DNA of 64,000 nt from assembly GCA_914767715.1 (NCBI GenBank), contig OU612074.1:18152062-18216061 (forward strand), written 5' to 3'. Every line of letters starts with the position of its first letter. The first letter of the stretch is position 1. The position numbers and the translations under genes are program-made. Source of the stretch: Membranipora membranacea. Its lineage: Eukaryota > Bryozoa > Gymnolaemata > Cheilostomatida > Membraniporidae. This document shows positions 1 to 12,000 of the stretch, in pieces. Below the pieces are notes generated by a model, which saw only the letters and a program-made list of their open reading frames with translations, had not been told where the DNA came from and did not search any database.

Positions 1-207
1 TATCCTCAGTTGCACAAATATAATGATGGCTAAATCTTTAGGATAGCCTCTCACCACTTCTTGAGCTGCCCAATTTGTTGTATTCAACGTCTTTCCACTT
101 AGTTCAAAACTGTGGGGAGCACCATATTTTCTAAGTTTGTATTCACAGCAGCTCAATATTATCATGTCTGAATTGAGCAGATTAGACTGTAGACACAGTT
201 ATGTATG
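1..207. other. intron sequence left of the 404-bp array
   Basis: No exon can be supported here. The stretch is probably intron of the myosin VI gene, because the first recognisable exon of that gene (2940) begins inside a codon and so needs an upstream exon outside the window. Positions 198-206 read GTTATGTAT, which recurs at 2841-2849 on the other side of the repeat array. Confidence 0.5.
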
Positions 208-2840
208 AGGAGAGGCATACACCCGAGGGTGCTGGGGGCTGGAACAATCAACAATGAAAGCTCCCCCAGTGGGACTCGAACCCACAACTCCTGCGGCACT
301 AATCGCCTGGCAGTGAATAGCAAGCGCGCTAACCGATTGCGCCATCTCACCATCCCCAAAAAAGAATGGGTCGATGGCGCTAATTAGATAGCCCGCTATT
401 CACTACTCGGAGTTGTGTTCTCTCATCCCACAGCACATTCCAATCCACCATTGCCACCCTATGAAACACAGCGTACGTGTTAGGGTTATTGGCCTTACAT
501 GGCCCATTGCTGGGACCCCTTGTAGTAGGTTTAGCTGTCTTTCCAGCTTGTCAGCATGTCTTTCCATGCTGTCACATGTCTTTCCATGAGTCAGTCAGTA
601 GACAAGTACACAGGAGAGGCATACACCCGAGGGTGCTGGGGGCTGGAACAATCAACAATGAAAGCTCCCCCAGTGGGACTCGAACCCACAACTCCTGCGG
701 CACTAATCGCCTGGCAGTGAATAGCAAGCGCGCTAACCGATTGCGCCATCTCACCATCCCCAAAAAAGAATGGGTCGATGGCGCTAATTAGATAGCCCGC
801 TATTCACTACTCGGAGTTGTGTTCTCTCATCCCACAGCACATTCCAATCCACCATTGCCACCCTATGAAACACAGCGTACGTGTTAGGGTTATTGGCCTT
901 ACATGGCCCATTGCTGGGACCCCTTGTAGTAGGTTTAGCTGTCTTTCCAGCTTGTCAGCATGTCTTTCCATGCTGTCACATGTCTTTCCATGAGTCAGTC
1001 AGTAGACAAGTACACAGGAGAGGCATACACCCGAGGGTGCTGGGGGCTGGAACAATCAACAATGAAAGCTCCCCCAGTGGGACTCGAACCCACAACTCCT
1101 GCGGCACTAATCGCCTGGCAGTGAATAGCAAGCGCGCTAACCGATTGCGCCATCTCACCATCCCCAAAAAAGAATGGGTCGATGGCGCTAATTAGATAGC
1201 CCGCTATTCACTACTCGGAGTTGTGTTCTCTCATCCCACAGCACATTCCAATCCACCATTGCCACCCTATGAAACACAGCGTACGTGTTAGGGTTATTGG
1301 CCTTACATGGCCCATTGCTGGGACCCCTTGTAGTAGGTTTAGCTGTCTTTCCAGCTTGTCAGCATGTCTTTCCATGCTGTCACATGTCTTTCCATGAGTC
1401 AGTCAGTAGACAAGTACACAGGAGAGGCATACACCCGAGGGTGCTGGGGGCTGGAACAATCAACAATGAAAGCTCCCCCAGTGGGACTCGAACCCACAAC
1501 TCCTGCGGCACTAATCGCCTGGCAGTGAATAGCAAGCGCGCTAACCGATTGCGCCATCTCACCATCCCCAAAAAAGAATGGGTCGATGGCGCTAATTAGA
1601 TAGCCCGCTATTCACTACTCGGAGTTGTGTTCTCTCATCCCACAGCACATTCCAATCCACCATTGCCACCCTATGAAACACAGCGTACGTGTTAGGGTTA
1701 TTGGCCTTACATGGCCCATTGCTGGGACCCCTTGTAGTAGGTTTAGCTGTCTTTCCAGCTTGTCAGCATGTCTTTCCATGCTGTCACATGTCTTTCCATG
1801 AGTCAGTCAGTAGACAAGTACACAGGAGAGGCATACACCCGAGGGTGCTGGGGGCTGGAACAATCAACAATGAAAGCTCCCCCAGTGGGACTCGAACCCA
1901 CAACTCCTGCGGCACTAATCGCCTGGCAGTGAATAGCAAGCGCGCTAACCGATTGCGCCATCTCACCATCCCCAAAAAAGAATGGGTCGATGGCGCTAAT
2001 TAGATAGCCCGCTATTCACTACTCGGAGTTGTGTTCTCTCATCCCACAGCACATTCCAATCCACCATTGCCACCCTATGAAACACAGCGTACGTGTTAGG
2101 GTTATTGGCCTTACATGGCCCATTGCTGGGACCCCTTGTAGTAGGTTTAGCTGTCTTTCCAGCTTGTCAGCATGTCTTTCCATGCTGTCACATGTCTTTC
2201 CATGAGTCAGTCAGTAGACAAGTACACAGGAGAGGCATACACCCGAGGGTGCTGGGGGCTGGAACAATCAACAATGAAAGCTCCCCCAGTGGGACTCGAA
2301 CCCACAACTCCTGCGGCACTAATCGCCTGGCAGTGAATAGCAAGCGCGCTAACCGATTGCGCCATCTCACCATCCCCAAAAAAGAATGGGTCGATGGCGC
2401 TAATTAGATAGCCCGCTATTCACTACTCGGAGTTGTGTTCTCTCATCCCACAGCACATTCCAATCCACCATTGCCACCCTATGAAACACAGCGTACGTGT
2501 TAGGGTTATTGGCCTTACATGGCCCATTGCTGGGACCCCTTGTAGTAGGTTTAGCTGTCTTTCCAGCTTGTCAGCATGTCTTTCCATGCTGTCACATGTC
2601 TTTCCATGAGTCAGTCAGTAGACAAGTACACAGGAGAGGCATACACCCGAGGGTGCTGGGGGCTGGAACAATCAACAATGAAAGCTCCCCCAGTGGGACT
2701 CGAACCCACAACTCCTGCGGCACCAATCGCCTGGCAGTGAATAGCAAGCGCGCTAACCGATTGCGCCATCTCACCATCCCCAAAAAAGAATGGGTCGATG
2801 GCGCTAATTAGATAGCCCGCTATTCACTACTCGGAGTTGT
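208..2840. repeat. tandem array of a 404-bp unit, about 6.5 copies
   Basis: The motif AGGAGAGGCATACACCCGAG starts at 208 and recurs every 404 bp (612, 1016, 1420, 1824, 2228, 2632). The array ends after ACTCGGAGTTGT at 2840, part-way through the seventh copy. Copies look identical by eye except for T to C at 2724 in the last one. Each unit holds a minus-strand tRNA-like block (A-box-like and perfect B-box sequences), a degenerate inverted partner, and about 200 bp of unrelated sequence with CATGTCTTTCCATG-type sub-repeats. A 9-bp direct repeat, GTTATGTAT, flanks the array (198-206 and 2841-2849), as a target-site duplication would. The open frames of 104 and 63 codons in each copy are translations of the tRNA-like sequence, not genes. 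Confidence 0.95.
259..354 (-). repeat. tRNA-derived (SINE-head-like) block, copy 1 of 7
   Basis: On the minus strand the block reads TGGCGCAATCGGTTAGCGCG (A-box and D-arm) and then, about 40 nt later, GTGGGTTCGAGTCCCAC, a complete T-stem/loop with the consensus pol III B box GGTTCGAGTCC. The sequence that should form the acceptor stem (GGTGAGA against TGGGGGA) does not pair, and the middle is too long for a normal anticodon arm. It is therefore a tRNA-derived element or pseudogene rather than a working tRNA. Equivalent blocks lie at +404 steps: 663-758, 1067-1162, 1471-1566, 1875-1970, 2279-2374, 2683-2778. The promoter boxes could still recruit TFIIIC. Confidence 0.75.
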
Positions 2841-2939
2841 GTTATGTATTACAATTAGAAGTTATCCTATCATTGATGATTTATATCAGAGAGGAGACAA
2901 CTCCACATACACACTAATTATTTTTATTTTGATACACAG

Positions 2940-3030
2940 TGCGGAAGAAAATAGAGTGGCGAAGAGAGCAGATTATCAAGATACAGAAGACAGTGAAGAT
3001 GTGGCTCGTGCTAAGAAAAATCAGACACAG
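2940..3030 (+). CDS. MYO6: MYO6 exon: IQ-like lever extension
   Basis: Acceptor gatacacag, donor CAG/gtaatc. The exon starts with the last two bases of a codon and ends with two bases (AG) that join the A of the next exon. In this phase it encodes [20 protein letters not shown], with an IQ-type core IQKTVKMWL. Another frame is longer and also open, but it cannot be joined to the next exon and has no family resemblance. Confidence 0.85.
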
Positions 3031-6000
3031 GTAATCTAAGTCTTTCATGTTCTTAGTAGAAGACAGTTTATGCAGTGTTTGACTCTAGTATAACAATAGA
3101 CTGACCATAATGTAGCTTTGTTCATCGGATATGGTGTGTTTGATCATGCTGACATTTAAATGGGTATACATGCGCCGATCTTGCTGCAAATTCCAGGTGA
3201 GAGTTGTATTAGGGGGTTGTTATCGCCTTATTGCACCTTAGTTTAACTATGTAAATCTTGTTTCTCAGATATAAGGGGATACAGAAGATCCGAACTCTTC
3301 ATTCTGAGCTAAACAAGATGGAGGATATTATCGGTAAACTAAAGAAGGACAAAGATTCGGCTAAATCTAAATGTCAGCAGCTGAAAACTCTCGTCAGCGC
3401 TACTATCCAGAAGATTAAAACTCTGGTATGTTCTCAAATTAGTCGAGGATAGCCCTACATGATGAAAACTGTCATTGAATCGGAAGTTTCTCTCTTTTGT
3501 GTAACGGAATTTACCTCTTTTCTTTGCTGATTTCTACAGTGTGACAAAAAACCGAATGAGAGCTTTTCTAAGGAATTTAATATGTTTAAAGAATTCAAAT
3601 TTGTCAATTTCTTCATCACATTTAGGGGCATGAGGTGTGATGGCATGTTACTAGGATTATTCAACTGGAATCATTTAAATTCATACAGAATGGGGAGACT
3701 TATTAGCTGGCCAACTTGTTTTGTAAGCATTAGAAAGCTGATAATAGATAGCGGACAACTCTTAGACAGGGTACCAAACACACATGAATTGTTGTTACAT
3801 CTCCTGTTCATTCTAGCCTCTCTAAGGCTAAATTATCTCTGCTCATCTCGACCCATCATTACATCATGGTGTTTATATAGTTAAATATTGACAGTCTGTA
3901 ATAATGAAAGTAGATGATGTTGATCTAAGAATGTAAATTTTGAAAGAGTTAAATTCGACCTTGTTAGCACCTCTGAGAGTGTTTTTATTGTTCACATATC
4001 TGTCCTAAGGGTCGGAATTTAAGTGGAGAGACTTGAAGCACCTTATATGTCTAGTGATGCAAACTCACAATTGTATTCTAGTTTGCTCTTGACATATGTA
4101 CATCAATGCATTCACACTAGATCAACTAAAACACATACTAACTTGTAACATTTCACAGGGAAAAATAGTTTAGACAGTTATAATTAATTTTACTCAATTT
4201 TAATTTTCTTATTGATATGGAACAAGCCATGCTCGTTTGTCGATAAGTTGTCAATGACGACTGTTGTTGTTTATGGTGATAGTTATCATTTACATTGATC
4301 ACACACTGTAGATGTAAATTGTTGCCGTTGATGTTGATTGTTGATGATGCTGTTGATGTTGGTTGTTGATGTTGATTATTGCTGTTGATTGTAGAGTACG
4401 CCGATGGACAGAGCCACAGTAGAGAGAGAGTATGAGTCATTAGTGAAGCAGGTGAACGGTCAGCTGACAGCTGTGAGTCGTATGGTCGAGGATCAGAGAA
4501 TCGAGGCAGAGAAGGAGAGACTCAAGAAGATACAAGCAGAGATGGAGAAGGAGAGGCTGAGGAAAGAGGCGGAGGAGAAAGAGAGGAGAGAAGAGGAACA
4601 GCGAAGAGTACTGTGAGTCTCCCTCAGAAACTTACCTGTTGTGTTATACTAGTCAAATGTTACCTGTGACAAATTGAATATGGCATATTATCCATCACAT
4701 ATAACTTGTGCATTCTACCTGTCACTAACAACATGTACCAAGCAATCACACCTAACCTGTCAGATATCACATCTTCCCCGTCACGTGCTACCCTATCGTT
4801 TTCTCAATTTCATGTCACATACATACCTGGCAATGTATTTGGTCTGATGTCAGTGTCAAAGATTATACTCAGACAAATCTACTGTACAACTCATGGGCTT
4901 GTATCTTTAAAGTAATCAATGTTATGTTGACTTTATTATTCAGGCGTTTGGAGATGGAGGCTGAGAGAAAAGCAGAAGAGGAGAAGAGAAAGAAACAGGA
5001 GGAGGCGGATAGAATAGCAGCTGTGAGTATTTATCTTGGACTTTCTAAAGCAGTACATGAATACCTGTAGGAGGATTGCAGTGTCCGTGTATTTGTGACA
5101 TCATAGTTTAAGTGGTCAGATCCTCTGCTCAAGTTCCTTCTCCAGAGTTTATTCTTAATCTTGTGGTATGGCTACATAGTATAGCAGAGATATTAACCTA
5201 TTTTACCACATGAGGAGGGAATGTGAACATCCTCCCCACACTGTCACTGAAAAGACAAGGGACATCCGATCGATTCCGGATTAATATGGAAAAGCCAGAT
5301 TCTTGCATTGTTCGCTGCTCTTCAAGATGCATATTATTAGTTCTTAAGCCTATAAGTGCAAGCCGATTTATCAGAGCTGAAAGAAATCAGAGAGAAATGA
5401 ACATGCTGATGATGTCTCTTTTCTCCAACTTTGCTGCTTATAATACGGAATCAAATTTGACTAGAAAAAGAATGGTCAGGGACAGAACTGTTGTGACAAC
5501 ACTGATACTGTGTTTGTAAAGCGCTGAGAGATTGATTTTATCATGCGTGGGATAATCTTAGTTCAAGGTTACCACCTTGATTAAGACAAGACATGACATG
5601 AAATATTTGTGGAATGAAATTATGCGGCTAGTTTTGTTTGACCATGTTCAATGTGTTGGACACTTTCAACATTGCCAATTCGCCTCATAGTGCGTTGTCA
5701 ATTTTCTCTCTGAAGGTAAATCTGAGGAAGGTATGATATGATATCCAAGGTTAATTTTATAATCACTCACTCCTAATCTAATCAGCCAAACATTGACATC
5801 TACTAGATGTGTTCATTCACTCACAAAGTTATGTAACACTCCTAATATAATTATTCAAGATTACAGGCAAAATGGCCGACAAAAAACTGCTTATCAGTGG
5901 ACCAATACCCTGCTAATTGTTGCAATCATTTATCGAGTTTGCGTCAGTATTATGGGTTTTTGCAAAATTGGTCCAGAAAAAATATGTTGTTATGACACGG

Positions 6001-9000
6001 TTAGCTTGAGTTCCCAAGCTGTTTGAGATAGGGATGGTAACACCACTACCCTACCCCTAAAAAGGTAGCTAAAGAACTTAAGCTATCCTAAGATGGATGC
6101 CTTGTTTTTTTGCATCCTAATTAGTTTTGCTGAGCCCTTTACTTGGCATAGCCCTGGGATTGTCAGAGTTGTTTGACTGACTTAATGGGTGTGTTCACAC
6201 TAATCTAAGATTTATTAATCCATGGATTATCCCAGTGATTGTTTTATTAATGTGACCATCAGCGACTGATGTGATGTTTGATGTGCCAGTCTGTGTCATC
6301 ACGTTATTACGGAGCCGCCGACGATGTTAGGCGCCACCCATCAGTACTAGTCCCTCTCACAACCACAATATTAGATATCTCACCAAACTATCACATAATA
6401 TCACATCAGCAATCCTGGGTCTCGTAGCATTGGTGGAGTTCACTGGAATACTTTCAGTGATGTTTATATACGACTTTATAGACATGAATTTATCAATCTC
6501 CCTGAACTATCACATATCACATCAATCTTTGGTCTGGTAGGATCTTTAAATTTCTCTGAAACACTTTATAGACATTAATTTATCAATCTCACTGAACTAT
6601 CACATATCACATCAATCTTTGGTCTGGTAGGATCTTTAAATTTCTCTGAAACACTTTATAGACATGAATTTATCAATCTCCCTGAACTATCACATATCAC
6701 ATCAATCTTTGGTCTCGTAGGATCTTTAAATTTCTCTGAAACACTTAATAGACATGAATTTATCTTTCAGGCCTTGTTATATTTGTTGATATACACAGCT
6801 ATAACAGTGAAGGTTTGGTTAAAGATTCTTGATGTGCCAACTGCCAATTGCCCTGTGTTTGTCGATGAGAGCATTCCTATGTTTGTAGCGTTGCTTGTTC
6901 AATAAAATGTATAATGAGTGTTTTTTTGTCAATGTTGTCCTTGAACTCTTGTGTGCCTCTGTTTAGCTTCAGAAACCGTATTTGAACTTTCGATTTAAAA
7001 CTGGATTATTGTCATTCATATGCCTCTAGAGCATGGGTATAGGAAAATATCTCGCCAACATAATATATAATTGAATGAATACAAAACCTTGTAAAATTTG
7101 CCTTCAGCTATCTGACTTGTGATGAGAAAAATACCATGTAAAAAGTGCTGCTATAAAACTGTCATTGTCTTCATTTATAGTGCGTTACTCACAGGACTAC
7201 CAACATTTGTGATTATTAAACAAAATCTAAATTGAGTGACAAAAGACTGCATAGAGATTGGCTGAGGGGGGATATTCTTTGTCTGAATTATCAGTAGTTC
7301 TTATTGATAAAATATTTGAATTGAATAGAGTACACTGTATATGGTTTGATGTCGGTCGCTTGGAGTTGAACTGTTCAATGATATAGAACTTGGAGGATCA
7401 GAGCGGACAGCGCTAGTTATTATGAAAGTATTGTTTCTGTGATTGTGTCATCCGACCTCAAATGCTCCTGTCCCACATTAGGATACAATCTGTAGATCCA
7501 TACTGATACTGGAAACAAAAGAACCAAGCAACATCAATGTGTCACACGCGGTATCCCAGAGTATTGAGACTATGAATGGACGTGAGTTATTTTTGTTTCT
7601 GTGATTGTAGGAGAAGTTGGCAGCTCAGTTAGCATCAGAAGCAGAAGACACTGAGAGGAGACGACAAGTTATAGAGCAGGAGAGGAGAGATAGAGAGTTA
7701 GCCTTACGCCTAGCTCAGGAAGATCAGGATCAGGTCGAGGATGTCTCTCTACCCGCCCCGTCTGCTTCATCTCAGTATGTAATAGTACACCACCCATGTT
7801 ATATGTATTTGTTCATTTATCGTGATGGGTCTCCGGAACTTAATTGAGATCAGGGTTTGATAAAGAGCAGCTCATTTTGCAACTGCGTAGTATTATGGAT
7901 CAAGTCCCTGGGAAATCTCCGGGAAATCAGGCCAATAAAGACTTATAAGAAGAGTACACCTTAGAATTTCCGGCTCATGTTGCCCTTTGAAGAGAATGTT
8001 AATGTATGCTATTTGAAACAGGCCTGGATTCATTTTCTCAAATATATTGTCGTTTGAGGTGACCAAATACATGGTGCCATTGGTAAAGAGCAGCAACTCA
8101 CGCATCTACCTTGGAAGTCCCTCGGAATTCTCTTGGAAATCCGGTCAAAGAAAATGTCTGAAGAGTTTTACCGGATATCCCTGGGAATTCCTGGCTTGTG
8201 TTACGTCAAAGGAAAATTTTCTTTTCGTTGTGCTAATTGATATGCTAACTGAAACAGGCCTGGATTCATTTTATCTTGATTTGGCTGACCAGAATGTGCC
8301 ATTTTTTCCAACTTATGTTCATCATCAATATCTTGATGAGTGGCTCTATATATTTGAGTTGTTGGTCACTTTTATTGCTACGTTTACTATTTGATAATTA
8401 TGTATTCTCAAACTTTTATTCTTGCACTCTCAAGCTTGGAAATATTTCTTCTGAATTGTTTTTAAATGTGTCACAGGTTGATTGCCACAGAGTTTTAAAC
8501 CACTCCAATTCAAAACATTATTTCAATGCTTTATGTGAGGGTTATGTTAAATCTTATTATTTGTTATCAGAGCGGTTTCCGCAGCAGCGAAGGCCTCGTC
8601 CTCCAGTAAGGCTCATGATTTATCTAAATGGAAATATGCTGAGCTTAGAGATACCATCAACACATCATGTGGTAAGTGTGTGTGTGATGTCAAAGATTAT
8701 CGTGTATGATGTCAGCATTTATTTTCTATGATGTCAGCATTAATTGTGTTTGATGTCAGCAATTATTGTGTAAGACGTCAGGGATTCTTGTGTAGGATGT
8801 CAGCACCAAGCTCTAATCATTTTTATCGTCAGGTTGTTAGCAAATTCGCCCTTTTCCCCGTATAACAAGTCCTGCAAGATTGGTATTGTTTGCCCAAATG
8901 ACAAGTTTTTTTTGTTGAATATTTATTTGCAACTATAATATAACAAATATAACAATAAAACCCTGTTGATGTAGATATGGAGCTTCTGGATGCGTGCAGA

Positions 9001-12000
9001 GAGGAATTCCACAGAAGATTGAAAGTTTACCACGCCTGGAAGATGAGAAACAGAAAGAAAGAAGAGACACCCGATCAGAGAGCACCAAAAGATGTCATAG
9101 AATCTGGTATGTTATCTCCCCGGCCCCCATTATCTGCTACCACTGAGCACAAGCCTGTATGACCCCCATTGCACTACTAACACAAAAGTGCTCTTTTAGT
9201 CATGTCCATAGAAAGTTGTGTTGACAAGTAGCTTTGTTGTATCACTGACCCAGTGTTTCAAAGTGCCATCTGGCGCTTTAGTAAAACTGGGGTTTACTAA
9301 TTTATTGACTTTTCCACAGCATATTCGAGCCCTATTCGAAATTAAGTTAGATTTTCCGCCAACATGTTTATATCGGCACTGTGAATTCGAAAGGGGCCAT
9401 GAATTCATTTTTGTGGTTTCGCCTAATAGCGCTAGAACCAACAGATACTATAAGTTTAACCCTTTGTGTGAGAGCTTGGTTTGAGGCACTATTTTATGAG
9501 TGCTATCACTGTCTGCGTTTGTGTTTATGTAACACTATCATTTGTTTATGTATTTTTTGTTTATTTGTGTATTATTATTATGATAACCATATTTACTGTC
9601 AGGTCGAGAAATGGAGAGAAGTGGTAAGTTAGCTCTCGTCGTATAAAGCGCCCTCTGTGGTCAGAATATCTAACATCCTCTCTTTATTAGACATCTTAAC
9701 TACCCTAAAGGAGTAAATTTTAGCTAGAGATAAGTTCAGCTAGTTTTTGGTGACTTAATGTTAGCTACCTTCAATTTTCGCTAGTGAAAACTTTGCTAGC
9801 AAATGTGGAAGTTTATATAATAGGAAGAGCATCATTTCAATGATGAAGATTGCTTGTCAATAAACGTTTAAAATAAAATATAATAATGAGTTTGAGTATA
9901 GGTAAGCTAGCCATAAATCTTGCAATTTTAATCGTGAGCAAAAATATGAACTTTACTTCATGCGATTATATATCTCCTCTATGGTATACAAAGATCAGAC
10001 CACAAGTTCTCTATGTACTTATGTCCTTTGCAAAGGGGTGTCGCCCGGGAGGTGAAGATTAGTGATGATGAAACTATAATACATACTTTTGCATGTTTAA
10101 CAAATTTTTTCAGAACAAGTTTCTCATATATTTTACTTGATTAATAATATTATCAGGTTGCGGTACTTTTCAATCTTTTATTAGCTCAGGTTTTTTAATA
10201 GACTTCTGCACTCTGATTATATGTAACCCTGCCCGCCCTTTCATGTCATTAGAAGCTAGAACACCATTTATTCAGATCAGAGTCTCTCATTCCTCTGACT
10301 TTAATATTTGAGCGGGTATATCGGTCTATGTGTTTATCTGACCACTAACATGCCCTTGTACCTATGATAAGAAAATAAGAGACATAACTCTAGACTTACT
10401 ATGTAGCAAATCTATGTGCTATTTTATTTGATATTATATTTATGCATTAGACATGGTATACAGGGATGTATCAAATTTATGTTACTCTCTGGGCAAAACA
10501 AGACTCGCGCATCAGTATTATGGCACCAAATTAGTCAATCTATTCAATATAACGCCGTTGGTTTTAAAACTGAGATTCTTGACTAAATCAATGTGATGTC
10601 GTATTTGAGTAATTTGTAGTGATCATCTCTTTTCTTTTCTTTAGTGGCAACAAATTTATAGATGTTGGCGAGAAAATGTTAGCACAGAAGGTACGCTGGC
10701 TACAAATATTAATCAAAGCTCTTAGCATCCTAATATTTTCTTGCGGTAACCCCTCCCTTTATGTTATAGGCAGAGCAGCTATACATATGGGTATGAAACC
10801 TCCGCCCCCTTCTGCTGCAGGGGTACAAACTGGATCTGGGGCTGCCTCTGATGGTGCTCGACAGAGATACTTTAGAATACCGTTTGTGCGACCCGCTGAC
10901 GAGAACAGAGACGGCGAATTTCAGAAGAAAGGTCTGCATAATTTTTTAACTCCGCCAATCAAACGAATTTCAATTACATTATGCAGTAGGCATCCCTATG
11001 GGATGTGCTATATCACCTTTGCTATTCGTTATGGTGATGGAGATAGTTATACGGAATTCGCAAGGCAGTGTGAATGGGATCCAGGTTGCGAATAACCAGA
11101 TACTACCGCCGATGAGGGCCTTTATGGACGATATTACAATAATATCACCAGATAAGGCCCAGGTTGTAGCTTCAATCGATAGACTGCATGAGTTGATAGA
11201 GAGATGTGCGATGCGATTCAAACCTAGCAAGAGCCGGTCCCTGTCTTTGTGTAAAGGCAAACCTGTACCAAATACCTACTTCATAGGAACAGAGCGTATT
11301 CCCACGCTTGCAGAGCAGCCTGTGAAGAGCTTAGGAAGATGGTATAGTTTACCGATCACAGACAGGTTTCGCGGAAACGAGGTGAAAAAGCAACTCATTA
11401 CAGGGCTGGACGCGATTGAAAAATGTGGTCTGTCTGGCAAATACAAAGCCTGGATTCTCAACTTTGCACTCATGCCTCGAATTCTGTGGCCTCTGACAGT
11501 TTATGATATTCCGCTAACACCAGTTGAGAGAATGGAGCAAATGATTAACAAGCACATGCGTAAGTGGCTTGGAGTTCCAAGGAGCTTCAACACTAATGCA
11601 CTGTATGCCAGTTCGTTTACTCTTTCACTACCTATGAAATCGCTTGTGGAAGAGTACAAAACATCAAAGGCGAGACTGGATATGATGTTGAACGAGTCAC
11701 CAGACCAGGTGATAAGGGAATGTGCTCCAACACTTGACACTGGTAAAAAATGGTCTGTCACAGAGACTGTCAGAGATGCCAAATCTCGACTGGAGATAAG
11801 TGAGATTGTGGGTGCTGTGACAACTGCACGTCATGGCATCGGCTGGGAAGCAAACCGGTGGTTCTCAAAGGAAAGCCCAGAGGTTAGACGGGAGATGGTA
11901 GTTGATGAGGTGCGCAAGATGGAAGAGGAGCGCCGCCAGACACAAGCTGTAGGCCAAGCCCAACAAGGCAGGTGGACTTGTTGGGAGTCTGTTGAGCAGC

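Noticed and set aside
259-354. Functional tRNA genes in each unit
   Set aside because: The acceptor halves do not pair and the anticodon region is too long, although the T-arm is perfect. Called tRNA-derived instead.
888-900. Telomere-like GTTAGGGTT in each array unit
   Set aside because: A single hexamer per 404 bp is not a telomeric repeat.
477-2811. Repeated 104-codon (plus) and 63-codon (minus) open frames in every array unit
   Set aside because: They translate the tRNA-like block (PSGTRTHN-type peptide), are on both strands at once, and have no coding signature. They are shadows of the repeat.
208-2840. CRISPR-like array
   Set aside because: The 404-bp units have no unique spacers, and the DNA is eukaryotic with spliced genes.
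2839-3039. 66-codon open frame over a MYO6 exon
   Set aside because: Wrong frame: it does not join in phase with the next exon, while the alternative frame gives the IQ-like myosin VI sequence.
8276-8731. 151-codon open frame, plus strand
   Set aside because: It overlaps the end of a diverged repeat, an intron and a MYO6 exon in a different frame; no family signal.
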